From NCBI RefSeq assembly GCF_002893095.1, contig NZ_PKQQ01000002.1, positions 372,001 through 436,000 on the forward strand: 64,000 nt of DNA, in the 5' to 3' direction. Below, one piece after another: positions 1 through 8,638 of the stretch. Under the pieces are notes generated by a model. That model searched no databases, was not told the origin of the DNA, and saw only the letters and a list, made by a program, of their open reading frames with translations. Made by a program: the position numbers and the translations under genes. The stretch's first letter is position 1, and every line of letters begins with the position of its first letter. This DNA is from Stenotrophomonas sp. VV52. Lineage in GTDB: Bacteria; Pseudomonadota; Gammaproteobacteria; Xanthomonadales; Xanthomonadaceae.

Positions 1-1128
1 GCCCAGATCAACCAGTCGAACAAGGAGGTGCACCTGTATGCGGGCAGGCAGTACCGCAGCACGGTCATCTGCCGATCGATGGACAAGCCGGCCAGCATCG
101 TGGGTTTCAAGGTGGGCAAGGCGCTGGTCGACGAGATCGACACCCTGAAGAAGAAGAAGGCCCATGAGGCCTGGCGCAAGATCATCGCCCGCTTGCGCGT
201 GAAGGCGCCCGGCCTGCAGAACGGCATCGACGTGACGACCACGCCCGAGGGCTTCAACTTCGTCTACGAGCAGTTCGAACAGATCCCCGGCAGCGACCCC
301 AAGAAGGCCGCGCTGTACGGCAAGGTGCATGCCAGTACCTACGACAACGAGGCGTTCCTCCCAGAGGACTACATCGAATCGCTGTTCGAGACGTACCCGG
401 AGCAGCTCGTGCTGGCGTACATCCGGGGGCTGTTCGTCAACCTGACCACGGGTTCGGTCTACGGCGCTTTCAGCCGGAAGCTCAACGGCACCACGGCCAC
501 GATCGCGGATGGTGAGGCGCTGCACGTCGGCATGGACTTTAACGTGATGAACATGACCGCGGTGGTCTGCGTGATCCGCAACGACCAGCCGATGGCGCTG
601 GAAGAGCTGACCGGGGTCCGCGACACCCCGGCCATGATCACCGCGCTGCGGGAGCGCTTCCCGGAGAACCGCATCACGGTCTACCCCGATGCCAGCGGCG
701 GCAGCGCGCACACGAACAACGCCAGCGTCTCTGACCTGGGCCTGCTCCGGGCTGCGGGCTTCACCGTCCGGGTGGCTGGCGCCAATCCCCGCATCCGCGC
801 GCGCGTGGTCAGCGTCAACGCCATGATCTGCAACGCGAAGGGCAAGCGCCGGCTGCTGGTGAACCCGTACGGCTGCCCGAAGACCACCGAGGCGCTGGAG
901 AAGCAGGCATACGACGAGAACGGCATGCCGGACAAAACCACCGGCTTCGACCATCCGCCCGACGCCCTGGGCTACTTCATCCACACCAGGTTCCCGGCCG
1001 TGGCCAGCGCCCGCGAGCGCCCATCCGTTGAACGGACTGCCCCCCTGGTGCCCCATACCCGCAGATGGCTGGAATCCCGGCCCGACGACGCGAATGACGT
1101 GGAAGACCGTAGGAGACGCAACCTGTGA
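1..1128 (+). CDS. Phage terminase large subunit, 5'-truncated by window
   Basis: The frame is open from base 1, so this is the C-terminal 375 residues of the DNA-packaging motor. The ATPase Walker motifs are off-window. The RNase H-fold nuclease domain is visible: a GMDFN acidic motif near bases 530-545, YPDASGG near 683-705 and FDHPPDALGYF near 946-975, which together supply the metal-binding aspartates that cut concatemeric DNA. It normally works with a small terminase, here off-window, and docks on the portal encoded next. The stop overlaps the portal start by four bases (GTGA), a sign of translational coupling. The last 50 residues are Arg-rich and disordered-looking. Assignment rests on motif pattern and gene order. 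Confidence 0.88.
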   Translation, partial: AQINQSNKEVHLYAGRQYRSTVICRSMDKPASIVGFKVGKALVDEIDTLKKKKAHEAWRKIIARLRVKAPGLQNGIDVTTTPEGFNFVYEQFEQIPGSDPKKAALYGKVHASTYDNEAFLPEDYIESLFETYPEQLVLAYIRGLFVNLTTGSVYGAFSRKLNGTTATIADGEALHVGMDFNVMNMTAVVCVIRNDQPMALEELTGVRDTPAMITALRERFPENRITVYPDASGGSAHTNNASVSDLGLLRAAGFTVRVAGANPRIRARVVSVNAMICNAKGKRRLLVNPYGCPKTTEALEKQAYDENGMPDKTTGFDHPPDALGYFIHTRFPAVASARERPSVERTAPLVPHTRRWLESRPDDANDVEDRRRRNL

Positions 1129-3170
1129 CGCCCGAAACCACCGACTTCGCCTTCGTGGAAGTGCTGGACGCTGACGCGGCGGCCGAGCAGGCCCGGGCAG
1201 CTGAGGCAAACCGCATCCTGCAGGAAGAGGCCGACGTCGGGGCCTGGCACAAGCGGATCGAGTTCGCCCGCGAGTTCGACAAGCATGCGCGCAAGGGCTA
1301 TGCGCGCGACCGGCGCTACTGCCGCGGTTCCTCCGACCCCCAGGTCTTTGATGTCTCGGTGCCGATCGCGGCCACGTACGTGAACATCCTGACCGGCTTC
1401 CTGTATGCCCGGAACCCGGAGGCCAGCGTGCAGCCGGCCGACAGCGCCGGTTCCAGCCGGACGGAAGACGCCAAGCTGCTGGCCCGAACGCTGGAAATCG
1501 TCATCGAATCGCTGTGGAAAAAGGGCAGGCTCAAGGCAGTGGCTGATCCCTTCGTGCGCTCGGGCCTGAGCGTGGGTCTCGGCTGGTTCAAGGCCGCATG
1601 GCACCGCGAGACCGGCCGCGATCCGGCCACCGAGCAGCAGATCGGCACGCTGCGCGACCAGATCGCCGCGCTGCAGGCGACCGAGCGGCAGCTGGCCGAG
1701 GGCGACGCCCCGAACCCAGACGAGCTGCGCGCCATGTACGAGCAGCAGATGGCCAGCCTGGAGCAGGGCGTGGAGACGGTGATCTCCAGTGCCCTGGTGC
1801 TCGACTTCGTGCGCGCGGAGGACATGCAGTGCGCGGTGTCGCTGCCGTGCCTGCGCGACTACGTGAACAGCCCTTGGATCGCGCAGCGCATCTTCATGCC
1901 GGTGGCTGATGCCAAGGCCGCGTATCCAGAGCACGCCGAGCGCCTGGATAGCGCGACCAAGTATTACAACGTGCGCCCGTCGGACCAAGAGAAGGACGCG
2001 GGCAGCATCAGCGACACCGATGCGGACGCCTACTCGACCGGCAATGCCGGCCAGGCCACGGCCAGCGGCGATGAGGCGTGCGTCTGCCTGTGGGAGATCT
2101 GGAACCTCAAGACCCGGCAGTTCGCCACGATCGCGGTGGGGCTGAAGCGCTACCTGCGCGCCTGGGTGACGCCGGACCAGGCCACCAGCCGCTTCTATCC
2201 GTTTTTCCAGTGGGCTCCGCTGTGGGTCGACGGTCGCCGGCACCCGCAGTCTCTGGTGGACCGCTCCCGCGAGCTGCTGGACGAGTACGACCGGATCCGC
2301 ACCAACTACCGCGAGCACCGCCGTCGCGCCATTCCGAAATTGGGTTTCGACTCGGGCGCGGTGGACGAGCAGGAAGCGAGCAAGATGGCGGCTGGTGCGA
2401 TCGGGGAAATGATCGGGCTGAACCTCAGCGGCAACTCGCCGAATACAGTCGTCTTCCCGATCCAGTACAACCAGATCGACCCGGCGCTCTACGACACATC
2501 CACCATCCGCTCGGAACTGGAGCTGATCTGGGGCATCCAGGAGGCGCTGTCCTCCACGATCACCGTGGCTAAGACCGCCACCGAGGCAGACATCCAGCAG
2601 CAGGGCACAGAGTCCCGCATCGGCTATGCCCGCGATTCGCTGGACGAGGTGCTGAGCGACTTCGCCCAGTACACCGCCGAGAGCGCCATGTCGCCCAACG
2701 GCCTGACGCATGACGACGTGGTGGCCATCGCAGGCCCGGAGGCGTTCTGGATCAACACCGACGAGCTGTCGATGATTGAGGCCCTGGTCACCGTCGACAT
2801 CCGCGCCGGGTCTTCGGGCAAGCCGGCCACGGCCATGAAACAGCAGCAGTGGTCGGTGCTCCTGCCGCAGCTGCAGCAGGCGGTGATGCAGATCGGCGAG
2901 ATGCGTGGCGCCTCGCCGCTGGACATCGCCGACAGCCTGGAACAGCTGGTGGTGGAAACCATCAAGCGCACCGGTGATACCGGCATCGACCCGTACTCGA
3001 TCATCCCGCAGGCCCCGCCCATGACGCCCGTGGTGCCCGGCATGCCTGGTGCACCTGGCCCCGATGGCCTCCCGGTGCCGGCCGCCAACGACCCGGCCGC
3101 GATGGCCATGCAAGACCCCGGCATGCAGCTGCCGCCCGAAATGCTGCCGCCCCAACTCCCCGCCGCCTAA
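1125..3170 (+). CDS. Phage portal protein
   Basis: This 681-residue protein follows the terminase and precedes a scaffold candidate and the coat gene, the standard portal position. The portal forms the dodecameric ring at the head vertex through which DNA enters and leaves. The N-terminal third contains a helical region with ARDRRYCRG and VPIAATYVNILTG segments, residues about 180-220 are Gln/Glu-rich and likely coiled coil, and the C-terminal 60 residues are Pro/Met/Gly-rich and probably disordered. Its length suits the large portals of short-tailed phages (P22 gp1 is about 725 residues). It starts with GTG overlapping the terminase stop. No catalytic motif is expected, so the call depends on synteny and size. 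Confidence 0.82.
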   Translation: MTPETTDFAFVEVLDADAAAEQARAAEANRILQEEADVGAWHKRIEFAREFDKHARKGYARDRRYCRGSSDPQVFDVSVPIAATYVNILTGFLYARNPEASVQPADSAGSSRTEDAKLLARTLEIVIESLWKKGRLKAVADPFVRSGLSVGLGWFKAAWHRETGRDPATEQQIGTLRDQIAALQATERQLAEGDAPNPDELRAMYEQQMASLEQGVETVISSALVLDFVRAEDMQCAVSLPCLRDYVNSPWIAQRIFMPVADAKAAYPEHAERLDSATKYYNVRPSDQEKDAGSISDTDADAYSTGNAGQATASGDEACVCLWEIWNLKTRQFATIAVGLKRYLRAWVTPDQATSRFYPFFQWAPLWVDGRRHPQSLVDRSRELLDEYDRIRTNYREHRRRAIPKLGFDSGAVDEQEASKMAAGAIGEMIGLNLSGNSPNTVVFPIQYNQIDPALYDTSTIRSELELIWGIQEALSSTITVAKTATEADIQQQGTESRIGYARDSLDEVLSDFAQYTAESAMSPNGLTHDDVVAIAGPEAFWINTDELSMIEALVTVDIRAGSSGKPATAMKQQQWSVLLPQLQQAVMQIGEMRGASPLDIADSLEQLVVETIKRTGDTGIDPYSIIPQAPPMTPVVPGMPGAPGPDGLPVPAANDPAAMAMQDPGMQLPPEMLPPQLPAA

Positions 3171-3183
3171 ACGAGGAACCACC

Positions 3184-4275
3184 ATGCCGAACCCGAACGA
3201 AGCCGCGCAGGCCGCTGCGCCTGCCCCCGAATCCGACCAGACTGTCGCCGAACAGGTCGAAGCGCCTGCCGCTGAGCAGCTGGACGCCTTCTCCGCCGGC
3301 GTGGAAGAAGCCCGCGCTGCGGAGACGTCTGAAGCCGCGCCGGCAGTCGTGCCGCCCGCCGATGACGGCGCACCTGCAGCTGTGGAAGGCGAGGGCGATA
3401 CCCCGGCCGCTGCCGCCGATGGCGATCAGCCTGCTGCTGCAGCTGCCGCCGCGCCTGCTGCAGCGCCCGCCGCGGTTCCTGCTCAGCCCGAGGCCCCGAA
3501 GTCCGTCGACGACGAGATCAAGGACCTGGGCATCACCAACGAGCGCACGCAGAAGCGCTTCCGCGAGCTGTCCGAGCGCGCCAGCGAAGCCGAGAGCCTG
3601 CGGGACCGCGCCGGCAAGGTGACCGACTGGGAACAGACCATCGAGCGCACCGGCACCAACCCGCAGCAGTTCGGCGCCACGCTGCTGTACCTGACCGACA
3701 TCAACTCCGGCGATCCGGCGCGCATGAATCGCGCGTACGACACCATGCAGGCCGAGTTGCAGTTCCTGGGCCAGAAGCTGGGCCGCGAGGCGCCGGGCTT
3801 CGACCCGCTGAGCGCGCACCCGGACCTGGCCGAGAAGGTGAGGTCGGGCGACTTGGAGCGTGCCGCTGCCGTCGAGCTGGTCCAGCACCGGCAGCGCGGC
3901 GTGCTGCAGACCGAGCACCAGCAGACCCAGCACCAGCGGCAGCAGGCGGAGGTCGCCGAGCAGCAGGGCCTGCAGGCTGTGGCTGCCATTGGCCAGCAGC
4001 TGCGCGCCACCGATCCGCAGTTCGAACAGAAATTCGCCTTCCTGGCGCCGACGGTGGACATCATCCAGAACACGCTGCCGCCGGCACAGTGGGCTGCGGC
4101 GATCCAGCAGGCGTACCAGCGCCTTCCGGCCCTCCCGGCAGCAGCACCGGCAGTGGCCGCGCGCCCGAACAACCCGGCACGCGCCAGCGCCGCGCCCGCC
4201 GTGCCGGCCACTCCGAAGAACCCGGCAGACGCCTTCTCCTTCGGCGTGGCGGAAGCACAGGCGCAGGGCCGATGA
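3184..4275 (+). CDS. Putative scaffolding protein
   Basis: A 363-residue protein lies between portal and coat genes. The first 115 residues are almost wholly Ala, Pro, Glu and Gln (low complexity). Then a charged helical stretch begins (DDEIKDLGITNERTQKR), followed by a Gln/His/Glu-rich coiled-coil-like segment near residues 235-270 and a second Ala/Pro-rich tail. High helical content, low complexity and location fit an internal scaffold that guides procapsid assembly and then leaves. The ATG at 3184 has an AGGAA ribosome site (acgaggaaccacc); longer in-frame starts would run back into the portal gene. There is no sequence signature for a protease. Function is inferred from position. Confidence 0.62.
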   Translation: MPNPNEAAQAAAPAPESDQTVAEQVEAPAAEQLDAFSAGVEEARAAETSEAAPAVVPPADDGAPAAVEGEGDTPAAAADGDQPAAAAAAAPAAAPAAVPAQPEAPKSVDDEIKDLGITNERTQKRFRELSERASEAESLRDRAGKVTDWEQTIERTGTNPQQFGATLLYLTDINSGDPARMNRAYDTMQAELQFLGQKLGREAPGFDPLSAHPDLAEKVRSGDLERAAAVELVQHRQRGVLQTEHQQTQHQRQQAEVAEQQGLQAVAAIGQQLRATDPQFEQKFAFLAPTVDIIQNTLPPAQWAAAIQQAYQRLPALPAAAPAVAARPNNPARASAAPAVPATPKNPADAFSFGVAEAQAQGR

Positions 4276-4349
4276 GCTGGCCGGTGCCGTCGAAGCTGGC
4301 CCGGCAGATCCACGCCATCCTGATCGTGCGGTACGGGATGTGGGGCTGA
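4272..4349 (+). CDS. Possible 25-residue coupled small protein
   Basis: An ATG at 4272 overlaps the scaffold stop as ATGA and opens a 25-codon frame (starting MSWPVPSKLARQ, ending RYGMWG) that stops before the terminator at 4389. The arrangement is the same four-base coupling used by neighbouring phage genes. The peptide is amphipathic and basic, with no recognisable family. It could equally be a chance frame after the stop codon. Confidence 0.3.
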   Translation: MSWPVPSKLARQIHAILIVRYGMWG

Positions 4350-4388
4350 GCTGTAAAAGCAGCGTCGGCTTTATAGAAACCTGATACC

Positions 4389-4413
4389 AGCCCCGGCAAC
4401 CCCGGGGCTTTTT
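4389..4413 (+). terminator. Rho-independent terminator after scaffold gene
   Basis: An eight-base-pair GC stem (AGCCCCGG / CCGGGGCT) with a five-base loop is followed by a run of T. It would end or attenuate the terminase-portal-scaffold transcript before the Gp49 gene. Confidence 0.8.
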
Positions 4414-4490
4414 CGTGTCCGTTGCACATGGGCGGGTGGCTGGGATTCTGGCCGCTCTTCCCGAAACACCCACCAACGGAGCCGCCAGCT

Positions 4491-4931
4491 ATGAACGATA
4501 AGAGCATCGAAGAACAGATCCAGGCCAAGGGGCTGACCGCACCGCGTGTGACCCCGGCCCACATTGAGGGCGAGATCACTGGCGCGTTCTACTTCACGGC
4601 GGCGGACGGCTACAACGCCTCCCCGTGCCATGACCCGAGCGGCCAGCCCGGCGAAGTCCTGCCGCCCCCTCAGTCGTTGGGCTTGCTGACCTTCTGCGTG
4701 CTGACGCTGCGCAACGGCTTCACCGTGACAGGTGAGTCGGCCTGCGCCAGTCCGGAGAACTTTGACGCCGAGATCGGCCGCACCATCGCGCGGCAGAACG
4801 CCGTGGCGAAGATCTGGCCGCTGCTGGGCTTCCGCCTGCGTGACCGGCTCGCCGCTTCGGCGCTGACCGAAGCCGACTCCCTGGCCGACCTCGCCGGCAC
4901 GCCCCGGCCCGACCATCCAACCGCAGCCTGA
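4491..4931 (+). CDS. Phage Gp49 family protein (N4 Gp49 / Sf6 gene 66)
   Basis: This 146-residue protein carries the family hallmark in its second half: NGFTVTGESACASPENFD, then EIGRTIARQNAVAKIWPL and a final FRLRDRL. That is the conserved block of the small proteins known as N4 Gp49 / phage Sf6 gene 66, whose molecular function is unknown. The N-terminus (EEQIQAKGLTAPRVTPAHIE) is also typical of these proteins. It sits alone between two terminators (4389-4413 and 4941-4966), so it may be set apart transcriptionally from the head genes. In other phages such genes are often early or accessory, so its place beside the coat gene is slightly unusual. The ATG at 4491 follows only a weak ribosome site (gagccgccagct). 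Confidence 0.75.
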   Translation: MNDKSIEEQIQAKGLTAPRVTPAHIEGEITGAFYFTAADGYNASPCHDPSGQPGEVLPPPQSLGLLTFCVLTLRNGFTVTGESACASPENFDAEIGRTIARQNAVAKIWPLLGFRLRDRLAASALTEADSLADLAGTPRPDHPTAA

Positions 4932-4940
4932 CCCCAACGA

Positions 4941-4966
4941 CCCCGCTCCGGCGGGGTTTCTTTTTG
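4941..4966 (+). terminator. Rho-independent terminator after Gp49 gene
   Basis: The stem CCCCGC / GCGGGG has a TCCG loop and is followed by TTTCTTTTT. It lies five bases upstream of a perfect TTGACA box, so one transcript ends just where the coat-gene transcript appears to begin. Confidence 0.85.
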
Positions 4967-4967
4967 T

Positions 4968-4998
4968 CCGTTGACAGTACCGACCCCTCGCGCATAGT
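4968..4998 (+). promoter_or_regulatory. Phage promoter upstream of coat gene
   Basis: The motif TCCG is followed by TTGACA (4971-4976), a 16-base spacer and CATAGT (4993-4998). The -35 is a perfect sigma-70 consensus. The TCCGTTGA core recurs at four other phage positions. The predicted start near 5005 gives a leader of about 135 bases before the coat gene at 5142. Confidence 0.68.
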
Positions 4999-5141
4999 CG
5001 CCCCCATCGGCAGATGCCGACACCGCGTGTGACGTAAGCCGGGTTCGCCACCGGTAGCGCTGTACTGAGGCATCGCGCCCCTCGAACGCGGAAAGACCCA
5101 AGGCCCCACGGGCCTCCTTCTTTCCCTTCGAGGCTACAACC

Positions 5142-6203
5142 ATGCCCTTGACCACTGCCCAGCTGCTGGCTGGTGCCAACCGTCAGATGGAGTCGTACGC
5201 GGCAAACGACCCCATCGACCAGTTCTCCACCGAGCGCCCGTTCGCTTCCTGGCTGATCGCCAACAAGAAGGAATCGACCTTCGGCAACGGCATCTTCAAC
5301 GAGAAGGTGCGGATCTCGAACGACTCGAACTACCAGAACTACACCGGTGACGACCAAGTCACCTACAACCGAAAGGACACCGTCCGCAAGGCGCCGTACC
5401 AGCACTACGAAGCGCACGACGGCTTCACGCTGAACGAGACCGAGCTGGCCAACAACGGCATCATCCTGACCGACGACAAGAACGCGGTCATGTCGGATGC
5501 CGAGAAGATCCAGATCGTCAACCTGCTCGACGAGAACTGGTCGGCGCTGAAAGATGGCTTCCAGGAAAACTGGGACATCGAAGTCCACTTGGACGGCTCG
5601 ACCAACCCGAAGGCTGTGCCGGGCCTGGACCTGCTGGTCAGCACCACGCCGAACGTGGGCGTCGTCGGCGGCATCGATGCGGCCACCTCGCCGTACTGGC
5701 GCAACTTCGCCGACATGGGCATCAGCACGGCCACCGCCGGCAACCTGATCAGCCACCTGGAAACCCTGTGGCGCCAGACCACCACCTACGGAAAGATGGG
5801 CGCGCCCAACTTCATCCTGGTGGGCGCGGCGATGTACGACGCCATCCAGGCCGATGCGCTGAAGGTGATGGCCCGCCAGATCACCGTGGGCATCAACACC
5901 ACCGGCGGCATCACCGTCGACCCGTCCACCAAGGCGCTGGCCTTCAAGGGCGTGCCGGTCGTGTGGGATCCGTCCTTCGAGGCCATCGACGCCCGCCTGG
6001 GTGCGATCACCTACCCGTGGACCAAGCGCGGCTACTTCCTCAACAGCAAGACCATCACGCTGCGCCCGGTCCAGGGCCGCTGGATGGTCAAGCGCACGCC
6101 GCCGCGCGTCTACGACCGCTACACGCACTACTTCGGGCAGACCGCCGACTACGGCCTGACCATGAAGAAGCGCAACAGCAACGCGGTCTTCTCGATCGCC
6201 TGA
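5142..6203 (+). CDS. Phage major capsid (coat) protein
   Basis: A 353-residue protein is encoded directly downstream of the scaffold region. Its features fit an HK97-fold coat protein: an N-terminal arm (residues 1-30), an E-loop-like acidic stretch with many Asn and Thr (about 45-90), a central helix near LISHLETLWRQTTTYGK (about 205-222), and a C-terminal beta-rich part ending in a Lys/Asn segment. It should be the most abundant virion protein, which agrees with the strong isolated promoter at 4968 and the long untranslated leader. The ATG at 5142 lies after a pyrimidine-rich stretch with only a weak Shine-Dalgarno (gaggctacaacc). No protease motif is present, so processing cannot be judged. 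Confidence 0.82.
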   Translation: MPLTTAQLLAGANRQMESYAANDPIDQFSTERPFASWLIANKKESTFGNGIFNEKVRISNDSNYQNYTGDDQVTYNRKDTVRKAPYQHYEAHDGFTLNETELANNGIILTDDKNAVMSDAEKIQIVNLLDENWSALKDGFQENWDIEVHLDGSTNPKAVPGLDLLVSTTPNVGVVGGIDAATSPYWRNFADMGISTATAGNLISHLETLWRQTTTYGKMGAPNFILVGAAMYDAIQADALKVMARQITVGINTTGGITVDPSTKALAFKGVPVVWDPSFEAIDARLGAITYPWTKRGYFLNSKTITLRPVQGRWMVKRTPPRVYDRYTHYFGQTADYGLTMKKRNSNAVFSIA

Positions 6204-6250
6204 CCCCACATCAGCCGGCGGGGCAGCCCCTCGCCGGCGGGAGACCTGAA

Positions 6251-6574
6251 ATGCCCAACATCAAAAAGATTGCTGTTCCGGCCACCGTCAGCGCTGGTGC
6301 TGGTGTGGCTCTGAACGTCACCCCGCTGCTCGGCGGTCAGGGCCGCGAGGGGCTGCTGTTCGGCCCGTCTGGCGGCCTTGGCACCGGCGTAGTGCAGCTG
6401 CAGGGCGCGCCGAAGCAGGCTGACGGCACTGCCGGCACCTACACCACCATCCAGACCCTCAACTCCGCGACCACCTTCCCGGTAGAAATCGCGGACCTGC
6501 CCGACTTCATCCGGGCCAACGTCACCACCGCGCCGGCGGCGGCCACCGAGCTGACGCTCGAAGGAGTCCAGTAA
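6251..6574 (+). CDS. Small head-associated protein, unknown function
   Basis: This 107-residue, Gly/Ala/Thr-rich protein is encoded immediately after the coat gene, the usual place for a decoration or head-completion protein. The composition suggests a beta-sandwich (alternating Val/Thr, few charges), and the N-terminus has a single basic patch (NIKKI). The ATG has a weak ribosome site (gggagacctgaa). Its stop TAA overlaps the next start as TAATG. I do not recognise a family; a decoration role is inference from position and composition only. Confidence 0.6.
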   Translation: MPNIKKIAVPATVSAGAGVALNVTPLLGGQGREGLLFGPSGGLGTGVVQLQGAPKQADGTAGTYTTIQTLNSATTFPVEIADLPDFIRANVTTAPAAATELTLEGVQ

Positions 6575-7077
6575 TGGCCAAGGTCAAGATCCCCCACGTG
6601 CTGCTGCTGATCGACCGCGACGCGAGCACGAAGATCCCGGCCTTGGTGCCGGAGTACGAGCAGCCGATCTTGGAAGAGATCTACGGCGAGGACCTGGTGC
6701 ACGAGCTGGAAGACCAGGCCAAGGACATCGAGGTCGAGGACTTCGACGCCCAGAAGGCCTTCGACGGGCTGGTGGCCAAGTACCAGCCGACGCCCGAAGG
6801 CGACCGGGCGCGCAAGTTCTTCTATCCGAAGCTGCGTGATCTGGAGAAGCGCCTGAAGGCTGCGGGCATCAAGCCGGCCAGCGATGAAGGCGACGAGGAC
6901 GACGACGCCGACGAGAGCCTGGCCAGCGGCACGATCGCGCAGATCACCGCGAAGCTTGGCGGCCTGTCGGATGACGAGCTGGACCAGCTGGCGGACGAAG
7001 AGGCGGCTGGTAAGGACCGCGCCGGCGTCCACGCTGCGATCGAAGCCGAGCGCGAGAAGCGCACCGGCGACCAGTAA
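6574..7077 (+). CDS. Acidic head-region protein, unknown function
   Basis: A 167-residue, very acidic protein starts within the preceding stop codon. An N-terminal folded part (about 1-90, ending near KFFYPKLRDLEKRLK) is followed by an acidic linker EGDEDDDADES and a C-terminal helical hairpin (LGGLSDDELDQLADEEA) that resembles short protein-interaction helices in phage head proteins. Coupling to 6251 and placement before the adaptor suggest a structural or assembly role. No family is recognised. Confidence 0.6.
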   Translation: MAKVKIPHVLLLIDRDASTKIPALVPEYEQPILEEIYGEDLVHELEDQAKDIEVEDFDAQKAFDGLVAKYQPTPEGDRARKFFYPKLRDLEKRLKAAGIKPASDEGDEDDDADESLASGTIAQITAKLGGLSDDELDQLADEEAAGKDRAGVHAAIEAEREKRTGDQ

Positions 7078-7148
7078 CCCTCCGCTGGCGGCGGGGGTGG
7101 CGGCCAGCTGGGGAAACCTTGCTGGCCGTCTTTTCATTGGGAACACCC

Positions 7149-7886
7149 ATGGCAGACCCCATCAGCTACAACTGCGCGTGCGACGACGACTACGAGCGCA
7201 CTACGCTTGCCGAAATGCGGAAGCGGCTCCTGCGGCGCCTCGGCTTCTCCGCGCAGGCGGACAATCCGCCGCCGGGCATGGCCGATTTGCTCGACGACTT
7301 CATCCGAAGCGCCCAGGAGCTGCTGTTCCGGCGCTACTCGGTGTTCCGCCGGGAGCGCTTCTACACCTGGGACCTGGTGCCCGGCACGCGCTTCTACGAT
7401 CTGGACGCCAACGCTGACCTCTGCACGAAGCGGCTGGACCCGCGCATGATCACCTGGGCCGGTATCTCGCAGGGTGACGGCAGCTGGCGCCCGCTGTACT
7501 GCGGCATCGACCCGGTGATGTACACCGCACGCGGCCCGGGAATCCCCAGCCACTACGAGATCCGGCAGTGCATCGAGCTTTGGCCTGCGCCCTCGGATGC
7601 GACCTGGCAGCTGCGGATCAAAGGCCAGTTCGGGCTCGAACCGCTGCAGGCCGGCACGGACTACACGACTGTGGACCCGGAGGCCATCTTCCTGCTGTCC
7701 CTGGCCAACGCCAAGGCGCACTACGGACAGCCAGACGCCGGCAACTATGCCTCGCAGCTGCAGTCCTACGTGCGCGACCTGATCCGCGGTGGCCACATGA
7801 CGCGCCGCTATATCCCCGGGACCAGTGATCCGCGTAATGCCGTGCGCCCGATCCCCGTGGGCGGCTGGCCGGAGGACAACCCGTGA
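7149..7886 (+). CDS. Putative head-tail adaptor protein
   Basis: A 245-residue protein is encoded between the head genes and the gp10-like genes, where short-tailed phages encode the ring that joins portal to tail (the role of P22 gp4). The N-terminal half is helical with LAEMRKRLLRRLGF and DLLDDFIRSAQELLFRRYSVFRRE, the kind of long helices found in adaptor proteins. The C-terminal half is beta-rich, then a helix LANAKAHYGQ and an Arg-rich end. It overlaps the next gene by four bases (ATGA type). The assignment is by order and general pattern, not a diagnostic motif. The start at 7149 follows gggaacaccc, a poor ribosome site. Confidence 0.55.
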   Translation: MADPISYNCACDDDYERTTLAEMRKRLLRRLGFSAQADNPPPGMADLLDDFIRSAQELLFRRYSVFRRERFYTWDLVPGTRFYDLDANADLCTKRLDPRMITWAGISQGDGSWRPLYCGIDPVMYTARGPGIPSHYEIRQCIELWPAPSDATWQLRIKGQFGLEPLQAGTDYTTVDPEAIFLLSLANAKAHYGQPDAGNYASQLQSYVRDLIRGGHMTRRYIPGTSDPRNAVRPIPVGGWPEDNP

Positions 7887-8638
7887 AGCAGGAATCCCTC
7901 TCCGCCGTCAAAGCCGGCATTACCCGGCTTCGGGACAAGGGCGGCGCGTCCAAGGACGCTGTCTACGACCTGGTTAACGGCTATGTCACCGCTGCGCGCA
8001 CGATCAAGTCGCGCCCCGGCACCCGGATCTCCCACGCCCTGCCGCCCGGCACGAAGGGCTTGGTGTTCTTCCAAGGCAAGTTCGTGGTCTTCGCCAACGA
8101 CGTCATCGCCTCCACGTCGCCCGACGTCGAAATCGAGGTGCTGCGGCACCCCACCGTGCCCGGCGCGCCGCTGAAAGAGATCCACTTCTCGATGCCGTTC
8201 CTCGGTTACCTATACGTCGTCGCAGAGTTCGAAGGGGCGTCCGACCCTCGCTACGTGCACTACTGGCTGGAGAAGGGCGAGATCTGGCAGCCCGGCAAGA
8301 CCTACTTCCCCGGCGCACTGGTCCGCCCGACCGATGGCAACGGGCTGGCGTACCGCTTGGAGAGCGATAGGTCCGGCTACGTGCCTTGGGCTCCCAACGT
8401 GGCCAGGGCCGTCGGCGATGTGGTCGTGCCAACCACCGACAACGGGTTTAAGTACACCGTGATCGAGACCACCGGTGCTTCGGCGCGTTCTGGCACCACC
8501 GAGCCGGTGTGGCCGACAAACGCCGGCGAGACCGTCTTCGAGGACGCCAATATCCAGAACGCACTCGGCACCAACACCACCGACACGCCTGCGGTCCCGC
8601 CGGACGTGAAAGACCGCTACGGCACGGGGAACAGCTGA
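7883..8638 (+). CDS. gp10-like tail protein, N-terminal piece
   Basis: This 251-residue protein begins with a region typical of packaged-DNA-stabilising or tail-hub proteins of short-tailed phages (DAVYDLVNGYVTAARTIKSRPGTR, then GTKGLVFFQGKFVVFAND). These normally open a protein of 600 residues or more. Here the frame stops early and the next gene starts on the overlapping TGATG. Near residues 205-230 is a repeat unit of the form TEPVWPTNAGETVFED, which recurs twice in the next protein. Together with 8638-10062 and 10766-11263 this looks like one ancestral protein cut into separately translated pieces. Whether the pieces assemble into a working hub is inference. Confidence 0.6.
   Translation: MKQESLSAVKAGITRLRDKGGASKDAVYDLVNGYVTAARTIKSRPGTRISHALPPGTKGLVFFQGKFVVFANDVIASTSPDVEIEVLRHPTVPGAPLKEIHFSMPFLGYLYVVAEFEGASDPRYVHYWLEKGEIWQPGKTYFPGALVRPTDGNGLAYRLESDRSGYVPWAPNVARAVGDVVVPTTDNGFKYTVIETTGASARSGTTEPVWPTNAGETVFEDANIQNALGTNTTDTPAVPPDVKDRYGTGNS

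Noticed and set aside
1024..1056. TCCGTTGAAC copy near the terminase end as a promoter of the portal gene
   Set aside because: It has the -35-like core, but no -10-like box with the 16-base spacing found at the other four sites. It is kept only as a motif copy.
972..3185. Minus-strand frame of 737 codons opposite the portal gene
   Set aside because: Shadow frame, rich in His/Arg/Gly; the plus strand has a coupled terminase-portal pair.
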